DNA from: Candidatus Methylomirabilota bacterium
Lineage (GTDB): Bacteria; Methylomirabilota; Methylomirabilia; Methylomirabilales; 2-02-FULL-66-22
Assembly (NCBI GenBank): GCA_016209735.1
Contig: JACQVN010000045.1
Span: forward strand, 1-63,089
Length of the DNA: 63,089 bases
Reading direction: 5' to 3'
Part shown: piece by piece, positions 8,427-15,050 of the stretch
Numbering within the stretch: the stretch's first letter is position 1
Layout of the letters: each line of letters starts with the position of its first letter
Notes under the pieces: model-generated
What the model saw: only the letters and a program-made list of their open reading frames with translations
What the model was told of the DNA's origin: nothing
Database searches by the model: none
Program-made: the position numbers and the translations under genes

Positions 8427-9305
8427 TCAGATCGCTCCCGCCCGCTCCAGGATCCGCTGCTCCAGGGCGACGACGGGGGGTTCCACCAGTTCCCCGTCCA
8501 GGGCGATCACGCCCTTTCCCTCGGCTTGCGCCTGCTGCCAGGCCGCCAGGATGCGCCTGGCCCGCGCCACCCGCTGGGGAGTGGGCGTGAAGGCCTCGTG
8601 AATCCCGGCGAGCTGGCCGGGATGGATGGCCTGCTTTCCCGTGAAGCCCAGGCCGGCCGCCTGTGCGGCTTCGCCCCGCAGTCCCTCGGTGTCCCGGAGC
8701 GTCAGGTAGACGCAGTCTACCACGTCCACGCCCGCGGCGCGGGCCGCCAAGACGAGCTGACAGCGGGCGTGCAGGATGGTACCGTGGCCGGCCGGGCCGG
8801 GCGTGATCCCGATCTCCAGGGAGAGGTCCACGTGGCCCAGCAGGAGCCCGGCCAGACGGGGCGTCGCCGTGGCGATCGCAAAGGCGTTGAGCACGGCTCG
8901 GGCACTCTCGATCATGGCAAAAAGGCGGATGGAGCCCATCGGCCGGCCGGCAGCCAGCTCCGCTTCGGCCAGCCGGACCTCGGCTTGCAGGAGCGCCTCC
9001 GGCCTGTTGACCTTGGAAATAATGACGCCGTCGGGTCTCGCGGCGACCGCGGCCCGGAGATCGGCGTCGAAGTGCGGGCTCTCGATGCCGCCTATCCGGA
9101 TGAGCCACTCGACCTGCCCCCGAGGCTGCGACGGCAGGAAGGCCCGGACCAGGGTTCTGGCGGCGGCCTTCTGGCTCTCGGCCACCGCGTCCTCGAAGTC
9201 CAGGATCACCGCGTCGGCTCCCAGGCCGGCGGCCTTGAGGACCTTTCTGTCCTCGCTCCCGGGGACATACAGGAAACTCCTACGGAGATGACGCGGGGCC
9301 TCCAT
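8427..9305 (-). CDS. HpcH/HpaI aldolase / citrate lyase beta-subunit family protein
   Basis: A 292-residue TIM-barrel C-C lyase of the CitE/Mcl group. Motifs in order are RSFLYVPGSEDRKVLKAA near residue 9, AVILDFEDAV near 32, IISKVNRPEALLQAE, FAMIESARAVLNAFAIA (the conserved Glu of the metal/CoA site), LLLGHVDLSLEIGI, and GFTGKQAIHPGQLAGI near the C-terminus. These are the Mg2+ and acyl-CoA/oxoacid-binding elements of the family. It follows the DapF-like gene with a 5-bp gap and a GGGAGG site, so they form one operon. The actual substrate (citramalyl-, malyl- or citryl-type) cannot be assigned. Confidence 0.9.
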   Translation of the reverse strand: MEAPRHLRRSFLYVPGSEDRKVLKAAGLGADAVILDFEDAVAESQKAAARTLVRAFLPSQPRGQVEWLIRIGGIESPHFDADLRAAVAARPDGVIISKVNRPEALLQAEVRLAEAELAAGRPMGSIRLFAMIESARAVLNAFAIATATPRLAGLLLGHVDLSLEIGITPGPAGHGTILHARCQLVLAARAAGVDVVDCVYLTLRDTEGLRGEAAQAAGLGFTGKQAIHPGQLAGIHEAFTPTPQRVARARRILAAWQQAQAEGKGVIALDGELVEPPVVALEQRILERAGAI

Positions 9306-9310
9306 GCGAT

Positions 9311-10186
9311 TTACCCTCCCAGGCTGTTGACGAGGTCGGCGGAGAGCCTCCCCCGCCCGATCTCCGAGACGGGACCCGTCAGGGTGAGCTCCCAGTTTTC
9401 CGCCACAGCCACCGTCAGTTCGCCGCCCGGACTCTCGACGGTCACCCGCCGGTCCGTGAGGCCGGTCTTGACGCAGGCGGAGACCACCCCGCAGGAGCTG
9501 GTCCCCGAGGCCAGCGTCCAGCCGGCGCCGCGCTCCCAGATGAGGATGGACACCCGATCCCTCGCCAGCACCTTGGCGAATTGGACATTGATCCGCTTGG
9601 GGAAGCTGGGGTGACGTTCGATCTTGGGACCCAGTCGCTTCGCCGTGGCCTCGTCCAGACGATCCGTCAGGATGACACAGTGGGGGTTCCCGACCGAAAC
9701 GCAGGTGACGGTGAGCCGCTCCCCTTCCACCTCCAGCGCCTCCATCACCACTTCGCGGCGCGACCCGGCGACGGGGATCTCCTCGCTGACGAAGGTCGCG
9801 CGCCCCATCTCGGCGCTGATCATGCGGACGCGCTCCCCTTCGAGGTCCAGCCGCGCCCGCACCGGGCCGCCCAATGTCGAGATGGAGAAGTCCGGGCGCG
9901 GGGCGTACCCATGGTCATACAGGAACTTGGCCAGGATGCGGATGCCGTTGCCGCTCTTCTCCGCCTCCCCACCGTCCGGGTTGAAGATCCGGACCCCGAA
10001 ATCGGCCCCCCGCCCCGGCACAATCAGCAGGATCCCGTCGGAGCCGATCCCGAAGTGGGTGTCGCAGATGGTGCGGACGGCTTCCGGGGTGAGGGGAAAG
10101 GAGAGCTGCGATCCATCCAGCACGATGTAGTCATTGCCCAGGGCGTGCGATTTCACGAACTCATTCTGACCCAGCACCCTCTTCAT
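9311..10186 (-). CDS. DapF-like PLP-independent epimerase homologue lacking both catalytic Cys
   Basis: A 291-residue protein starting at ATG 10186 behind AAGGAG. The double DapF fold is clear: HALGNDYIVLDGS near residue 14, FGIGSDGILLI, FNPDGGEAEKSGNGIRILA near 68, VSVGNPHCVIL near 163, and TLASGTSSCGVV near 224. In diaminopimelate epimerase the two active-site Cys sit in the C-G-N-G and A-C-G-T motifs. Here both are Ser (S78 and S227), although the surrounding residues are kept. It is therefore either a divergent relative with another reaction or a DapF with unusual chemistry; true lysine/peptidoglycan DapF activity should not be assumed. It is co-transcribed with the aldolase downstream, not with lysine genes. 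Confidence 0.85.
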   Translation of the reverse strand: MKRVLGQNEFVKSHALGNDYIVLDGSQLSFPLTPEAVRTICDTHFGIGSDGILLIVPGRGADFGVRIFNPDGGEAEKSGNGIRILAKFLYDHGYAPRPDFSISTLGGPVRARLDLEGERVRMISAEMGRATFVSEEIPVAGSRREVVMEALEVEGERLTVTCVSVGNPHCVILTDRLDEATAKRLGPKIERHPSFPKRINVQFAKVLARDRVSILIWERGAGWTLASGTSSCGVVSACVKTGLTDRRVTVESPGGELTVAVAENWELTLTGPVSEIGRGRLSADLVNSLGG

Positions 10187-10235
10187 GGCCTCTCCTTTGC
10201 AATCGGCACTCGGCCCTGATCCGAAAAACCGAACA

Positions 10236-10437
10236 ACCGCCAAGACGCCACCCCGCCTGCGGCGGGGACGCCAAGGCCGCCAGACAGTCTTGGCCACAAG
10301 ACGCACAAGCGGCACTGGTCTCACGGCTTCATGGAGATAGGCGGAACCAGGGGCCCCGAGTGTGCCTTCACCTTGTGCCGTCTTGTGCTTCTTGCGGCTG
10401 ATCCCGGTCCCGGCGATATCGTGGTCTTCTTGGCGGT
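10236..10437. repeat. Fold-back dispersed repeat in a 420-bp intergenic region
   Basis: ACCGCCAAGA (10236-10245) pairs with TCTTGGCGGT (10428-10437). Inside, CCACAAGACGCACAAG pairs imperfectly with CTTGTGCCGTCTTGTG, and there is a tight hairpin CCCCGCCTGCGGCGGGG. A related segment lies near 53879-53905. The rest of 10187-10609 holds no gene; a TATAAT at 10560-10565 may be the -10 of the DnaJ-domain gene. Confidence 0.6.
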
Positions 10438-10609
10438 CGGCCATCTTCCCCGGGGTCGAGACCCGGCACCGGCGGATCCGTGCGGGTGTATAGCGCAGGC
10501 GCCCGGGGACCGCAAGACCAAACTGCAGGAGGACCATCGCCATGTCGGGGTCGGTGGAGTATAATGGGATAATTTTTGGCGTCGCTTTCCGTGCCTTGCC
10601 GGGGGTCCG

Positions 10610-11062
10610 ATGTCGATCCTGCGACGACTGCTGCCGATCCTGGCTGCCCTGTTCTACGTGGTGAGTCCGGTGGATGCGCTGCCGGATCTTCTCCCGGGAC
10701 TGGGCTGGGTGGACGACATCTTGGTCGTGGTCGCCCTCCTCTGGTATCTGTCCAGCCAACAGGGACGGTCCTTCCCCTGGGATGTCTTCCGGGGTCGCGT
10801 GGGGGACCGGCGCGGCCGCTCGTCCGACGGACCTCGGCCCGAGGACTTCCGGGCCGACTTCGACCGCATGGATCCGTACGCCCTGCTGGAGGTCCCCCCC
10901 CAGGCCTCCCCCGAAGAGATCAAGACCGCCTATAAGCGCGCCGTCGGCCGCTACCATCCCGACAAGGTGGCCCACCTGGGCAAGGAGTTTCAGGAACTCG
11001 CCCACAAGAAACTGCTCGCCATCCAGAAAGCCTACGACCTCCTGCAAGGCCGATCTCGCTGA
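10610..11062 (+). CDS. DUF1232 membrane segment fused to a C-terminal DnaJ domain
   Basis: A 150-residue protein. Residues about 5-45 form a DUF1232-type membrane region (YVVSPVDALPDLLPGLGWVD, then DILVVVALLWYL). A charged linker follows, and residues about 86-147 are a J domain: DPYALLEVPPQASPEEIKTA, RYHPDKVAHLG with the HPD tripeptide needed to stimulate Hsp70 ATPase, and LLAIQKAYDLLQ. So it is probably a membrane-anchored DnaK co-chaperone that recruits DnaK to the inner face of the membrane. It stands alone, with a TATAAT about 45 bp upstream, and is followed by the glycosyltransferase gene about 90 bp downstream. Confidence 0.88.
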   Translation: MSILRRLLPILAALFYVVSPVDALPDLLPGLGWVDDILVVVALLWYLSSQQGRSFPWDVFRGRVGDRRGRSSDGPRPEDFRADFDRMDPYALLEVPPQASPEEIKTAYKRAVGRYHPDKVAHLGKEFQELAHKKLLAIQKAYDLLQGRSR

Positions 11063-11149
11063 GGTCCGCCAGTCCCCCCCCCGCCGGCTCCAATCTCCTT
11101 GCATTGAGGGGACGGTCCACTATACTAGGCGAATCCGTCAAGGAGCGCC

Positions 11150-12304
11150 ATGACACACATCGCCGCGTACATCACGGGTCACGGCTTCGGACACGCCACG
11201 AGATCGGCCGCCCTGCTGGCGGCAGTGGCCGCCCGACTCCCCGGTGCCCGCCTCAGCCTGGTCTCCACGGCTCCCGAGTGGCTGTTCCGGCTGAACCTGC
11301 CAGCGCCCTTCGGATACCGGGCCCAGCCGCTCGATGTCGGCATGATCCAGCGGGACGCCATCTCGCTGGATCTCGACGCCACACTGGCCGCCTGCCATCG
11401 CCTGCTCGAGGAGCAGCCAGCGCGCATCGCCCTCGAGGCCGATTTCCTGCTTCGCGAGGGCGTGGACCTCGTGCTGGCCGATATCCCCTGGGCGGCTTTC
11501 CCCGCGGCCCGGCGGGCTGGAATCCCTTCCGTGGGGGTGAGCAATTTCTCTTGGGACTGGATCTACGGCGAATACCTCTCCCTGCGTCCCGAGTTCGGCC
11601 GGGTGGTGGCGTCCATCCGGGAAGGGTACGCGCAGGCGGATCTCTTCCTGCGCCTCCCCTTTCACGGACCGTGCGATGCGTTCCCGGTGGTCCGGGACAT
11701 TCCCATGATCGCCCGCCGCGCGCGCCAATCCCGGGACGCGGTCCGGGCCGCGCTGTCCTTGAACGGGAAGCGTCCCGTGGTGCTCCTGTCCTTCGGCGGG
11801 TTCGATATCCAGGACATCGATCTCACGCGGGTCGAACGGCTCCGCGACTATTGCTTCCTGACCACCCAGCCGCCTCCACGCCCGGTGGAAAACGTGCAGG
11901 TTGTCTCCCTGCCGGACCTGACCTACGAAGAGGTAGTGGCGCAGGCGGACGCCGTCATCACGAAGCCCGGCTACGGCATCGTATCGGACTGCCTGGCCAA
12001 CCAGACACCGGTCCTCTACACCTCGCGGGGTGCATTCGCCGAATATCCGTGCCTGGTCGATGGGCTCGAGCAGTTCGGGGTCTGCGAGTATATCTCCAAC
12101 CAAGAACTCTTGGCCGGCAATTGGCGCCCGGCACTGGAGCGTCTCCTGCGTCGCCCGCGCCGCTGGCCGGTGCTCGAGAGCGACGGGGCCGAGGTGGCAG
12201 CCGGGATCCTCGTCGAGCTGGCGGAGAGAGGTCGCCGGTCGGAAGACCCGACCGGTCCGGCGGCCGCAGCAGGACGACCCGTTGCCGAGACGGAGACCTC
12301 ATAA
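11150..12304 (+). CDS. MurG-like / GT-B fold glycosyltransferase family protein
   Basis: A 384-residue protein with a glycine-rich N-terminal loop (ITGHGFGHATRSAALLAAV), as in MurG-type and arabinokinase N-terminal domains. It continues with VDLVLADIPWAAFPAARRAG, then a C-terminal GT-B half: PVVLLSFGGFDIQDIDLTRV, a donor-site-like segment EEVVAQADAVITKPGYGIVS, and LANQTPVLYTSRGAFAEYP. These are the usual nucleotide-sugar contacts. No acceptor is obvious and no cell-envelope operon surrounds it. The following response-regulator gene is 73 bp downstream on the same strand. The glycosyltransferase fold is confident; the reaction is unknown. Confidence 0.8.
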   Translation: MTHIAAYITGHGFGHATRSAALLAAVAARLPGARLSLVSTAPEWLFRLNLPAPFGYRAQPLDVGMIQRDAISLDLDATLAACHRLLEEQPARIALEADFLLREGVDLVLADIPWAAFPAARRAGIPSVGVSNFSWDWIYGEYLSLRPEFGRVVASIREGYAQADLFLRLPFHGPCDAFPVVRDIPMIARRARQSRDAVRAALSLNGKRPVVLLSFGGFDIQDIDLTRVERLRDYCFLTTQPPPRPVENVQVVSLPDLTYEEVVAQADAVITKPGYGIVSDCLANQTPVLYTSRGAFAEYPCLVDGLEQFGVCEYISNQELLAGNWRPALERLLRRPRRWPVLESDGAEVAAGILVELAERGRRSEDPTGPAAAAGRPVAETETS

Positions 12305-12377
12305 TCCGGCGTCGGACAGGCGAGCGGGCTCGACCTCACGGGATTACGCGCCGTTTACGCAAAAGGAGGGGGCAGGC

Positions 12378-12785
12378 ATGGCCATCCCCAGCGAAGGACC
12401 AGCGACCACCATCCTCGTCATCGACGATCAGGCCTTCTTCACCACCATGCTGCGGAATGTCCTGGAACAGCACGGATACAAGGTGGTGGCGGCGAGCAAT
12501 GGGCCGGACGGCATCGCCGCCGCTCGACAGTTCAAGCCCGATGCCATTCTCCTCGATGTGGAGATGCCCGCGATGGATGGGTTCACCGTCTGTCAGGCCC
12601 TCAAGGCCGATGCAGCGTTGAGGCACATCCCGGTGATGATTCTGACGTCAACCGACGACGCCAAGCTGAATAAGAAGGCGTTCGCCGCGGGGGCCGACAT
12701 CACCGCGCTCAAGGCCGTTTCGGGAGAGCGACTGGTCAACACGCTGCGACTCGCCTTGATGCAGAGGCCCCCATCGGCCTCGTGA
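12378..12785 (+). CDS. Single-domain response regulator (CheY-like receiver)
   Basis: A 135-residue protein, essentially a lone receiver domain, starting at ATG 12378 behind AAAGGAGG. Acidic-pocket residues are in ILVIDDQAFF, the phosphorylated Asp is in ILLDVEMPAMDG, and the signalling Thr is in VMILTSTDDAKL. The conserved Lys lies in ITALKAVSGE, without the usual following Pro. There is no output domain, so it must act through a protein partner such as a kinase, motor or diguanylate enzyme. No histidine kinase lies next to it; the HEAT/HD signalling cluster starts 2.3 kb to the right. Confidence 0.92.
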   Translation: MAIPSEGPATTILVIDDQAFFTTMLRNVLEQHGYKVVAASNGPDGIAAARQFKPDAILLDVEMPAMDGFTVCQALKADAALRHIPVMILTSTDDAKLNKKAFAAGADITALKAVSGERLVNTLRLALMQRPPSAS

Positions 12786-12862
12786 GCCAGGCGTCCCGGA
12801 TTGCCGGCACCCCGGGAAATTGGGCCGGACGGCAGGTGTTCGCGGCGGAAGGAACTTTCCGC

Positions 12863-14140
12863 CTACGGCTCTGCGCCGGCCGGCCGCCGCATGGCGGCCG
12901 CTCGCGCCAGGGACCACTTCCGGACCAGGGGAAGCAGGAGCAGGGCCGGCCACGCCAGGAAGAACGTCATCGCGAAGTAGGCGCCATAGCCGAAGGCCTC
13001 GGCCGCCCATCCGGACACCGTTCCCGCCAGCACGCGCGTGAGCCCGAACAGGGCGCTCAAGAGGGCGTACTGCGTGGCGGCGTAGACCTTATCGCAAATG
13101 CTCATGAGGAAGGCCAGGAAGGGCGCCGTCCCCAGGCCGCCGCAGAAGGACTCCACCGCGGATGCGGCGTACATCCACATCGTGGAAGGGGGCAGGAGGG
13201 CCGCCGCGGCGTAGACGAGGTTGGAGGCCGCTTGCATAATCCCCAGGATCCAGAGCGCCCTCACGAACCCCCAGCGCTTGGTCAGGGCGCCACCCAACAG
13301 GGCGCCCAGGATCGTACTCACCACGCCGAGGGTGCCGGGCACGGCGCCGATCTGGACGGGCGAGAATTGCTGGTCCACCCAGAACGGACGCACCATGGGG
13401 CCGAGCGCCATGTCACCCAGCTTGTAGGTGAGGATGAAGAGGAGCACGGCGCAAAAGCCGGGCACCGCGAAGAAGGGCTGCAGGGGAGTCCAGAGCGCAT
13501 CGCGGAGGCGCTGCCGGCTCTGAGGCGGAAACGGCCGGTCCCCAGGCACCTGCGGAATGCCAAGGGTGCCGACCGCGGCCAGCCCCATCAGCGCGGCCGC
13601 CAGGGCGAAGGTCCGCGGCCAGCCGATGAATCCTGCGGCGGCCACGAAGAGGCCCCCCGCCGCGATCAGCGCGATCCGGTAGCCCGTCACCCGCACCCCG
13701 TTGGCCGGCCCCATCTCCTCGGGATCCAGCAGGGTGATGGTATAGGCGTCGATGGCGATGTCCTGCGTGGCGGAGGCCAGGGCCAGGGCGGCCAGGACAA
13801 TCCACAGCGGCCAACCGAGCTGCCCCGGCTCCAGGACGACGAGCACCCCAAGACCGACGGTCAGTGCAATCTGACAGGCCAGCACCCAATGCCGGCGGTC
13901 TCCCCACAAATCCACCGCCGGGGCCCACAGGAACTTGAGCGTCCAGGCCAACCCGACGAGATTCAGCAGTCCGATGTCGGCCAGGCGCACACCGTTGAAG
14001 CGAAGGTAAACGGGGACGGCGTCATTCACGATGCCGAAGGGGAATCCTTCGGCAAAGTAGAGGATGGCCACCCACCACAGCTTTCGCGCGCCGCTCACGC
14101 TCGCCCTTGTCCGCCCGGCACGCCTGCCACTTCCCCGCAT
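12863..14140 (-). CDS. ampG: AmpG-like MFS transporter (muropeptide permease family)
   Basis: A 425-residue transporter with about 12 hydrophobic segments. The AmpG/PAT signature is clear: YFAEGFPFGIVNDAVPVYLR near residue 28, LVGLAWTLKFLWAPAVDLWG near 61, and SATQDIAIDAYTITLLDPEE near 124. AmpG brings anhydromuropeptides into the cytoplasm for recycling. NagZ (19795) and AnmK (26405), the next cytoplasmic steps of that pathway, lie in the same window. The basic 20-residue N-terminal leader suggests the true start could be slightly internal. It is convergent with the response regulator and divergent from the secreted protein at 14192. Confidence 0.82.
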   Translation of the reverse strand: MRGSGRRAGRTRASVSGARKLWWVAILYFAEGFPFGIVNDAVPVYLRFNGVRLADIGLLNLVGLAWTLKFLWAPAVDLWGDRRHWVLACQIALTVGLGVLVVLEPGQLGWPLWIVLAALALASATQDIAIDAYTITLLDPEEMGPANGVRVTGYRIALIAAGGLFVAAAGFIGWPRTFALAAALMGLAAVGTLGIPQVPGDRPFPPQSRQRLRDALWTPLQPFFAVPGFCAVLLFILTYKLGDMALGPMVRPFWVDQQFSPVQIGAVPGTLGVVSTILGALLGGALTKRWGFVRALWILGIMQAASNLVYAAAALLPPSTMWMYAASAVESFCGGLGTAPFLAFLMSICDKVYAATQYALLSALFGLTRVLAGTVSGWAAEAFGYGAYFAMTFFLAWPALLLLPLVRKWSLARAAAMRRPAGAEP

Positions 14141-14191
14141 CCGTGGCGGCCTCGCCCCGAGCCCGTTTCTTATAGTCCGCCGGAGGCGGCG

Positions 14192-14950
14192 GTGTCAAAT
14201 CCTTCCCCGTGGTCCTCGCCACGACAGGTCAGCGGCCGGGCGTGCGCGGCAGTGCTTTGCACCGTCCTGCTCCTCACCCCGCTGCCGGTGGAGGCCATTC
14301 TGGTCGGGGGCCTGCATGTCGATGATCCCGCCGCCGGCGCCACCATCGAGGCGCCCACGCTGATCCGCCAACTGTCCCCGCTGCTCATCGTCGGCACTCC
14401 CCGGACCACCGAGTGGTTGCTGGACCGACCCGAGATCGCCGCCAGCATGGCCAGACGCCTTTACCCTCCGCTGGAGCCCTACCAGGTGACTCCCACCGCG
14501 GACGGACGCTTCGAGGTGAGCGATCGCGAATCGCTCCGCGGAACCTTCCGGTTGGTGGCGCGGGGGAAGGACCGCCGGCTGTACTTGTGCGAGGGCCAGT
14601 TCCGCTCGGCCGAGCAGTTCTTCCAGCTCGGCGGACGCCTGGCCCTCCTCGTGGAGTATCGCGAGCGACCGGCCCGGGCCGGCGAGCCCCGGTTGGAGGT
14701 GGCGCCAACGCTCTTCGTCCGTCTGGAGAACGTCTTGGCGCATGGCGTCTTCAAGCTCTTCAGCCCGCTCCTCTCCCGCCTGATCGATCGGCGGGCCGCC
14801 AATCTCGCTGCCGCCACAAAGATCCTGAGCCGCCGAATCACCGCGGATCCGGCCGGACTGTTCGAGGAAATGCGCACCTGGCTCAACCTCCGCCCGAGTG
14901 AGTTGGAGGCCTACCGTCTGGCCTTTTTGCCTGGAGCTGCATCCCCTTAG
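14192..14950 (+). CDS. Secreted protein of unknown function
   Basis: A 252-residue protein. I chose GTG 14192 because GGAGG lies 5 nt upstream and the product then opens with a signal peptide (GRACAAVLCTVLLLTPLPVE followed by A). No family is recognised. The mature part has a short N-terminal basic/hydrophobic pattern, a beta-rich middle (FRLVARGKDRRLYLCEGQFR) and a helical end (FKLFSPLLSRLIDRRAANLA). A single gene, it is divergent from ampG with a 50-bp gap and ends at a hairpin terminator. It is probably periplasmic or cell-surface; the function is unknown. Confidence 0.75.
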   Translation: MSNPSPWSSPRQVSGRACAAVLCTVLLLTPLPVEAILVGGLHVDDPAAGATIEAPTLIRQLSPLLIVGTPRTTEWLLDRPEIAASMARRLYPPLEPYQVTPTADGRFEVSDRESLRGTFRLVARGKDRRLYLCEGQFRSAEQFFQLGGRLALLVEYRERPARAGEPRLEVAPTLFVRLENVLAHGVFKLFSPLLSRLIDRRAANLAAATKILSRRITADPAGLFEEMRTWLNLRPSELEAYRLAFLPGAASP

Positions 14951-14980
14951 CCCGGCCGCGACCGGCCGGGCTGGGGCTTT
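14949..14980 (+). terminator. Hairpin terminator after the secreted-protein gene
   Basis: AGCCCGGCC-GCGACC-GGCCGGGCT starts at the stop codon and is followed by GGGGCTTT. The 9-bp GC stem is strong but the T-run is short, so termination is likely but not certain. Confidence 0.55.
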
Positions 14981-14984
14981 GTGC

Positions 14985-15013
14985 TTGACAAAATTTCCAC
15001 GACGCCCGATAAG
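14985..15013 (+). promoter_or_regulatory. Promoter of the HEAT/HD signalling operon
   Basis: TTGACA (14985-14990), a 17-bp spacer, and GATAAG (15008-15013), about 38 bp before the HEAT-protein start. It immediately follows the terminator hairpin, which supports a fresh transcription unit. Confidence 0.6.
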
Positions 15014-15050
15014 CTAGCTTTCGCCGCTTCGCGCCCGCGGAGACAGAGGT

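Noticed and set aside
8717-9108. Extension of a minus-strand frame linking the aldolase region with the GntR region
   Set aside because: It is an off-frame shadow of the aldolase and the antisense of the GntR gene, without a start site or homology.
12782-14191. Long plus-strand frame running into the secreted protein at 14192
   Set aside because: The part before 14192 is antisense to ampG and has no homology; only the region after the GTG with GGAGG and signal peptide is a gene.
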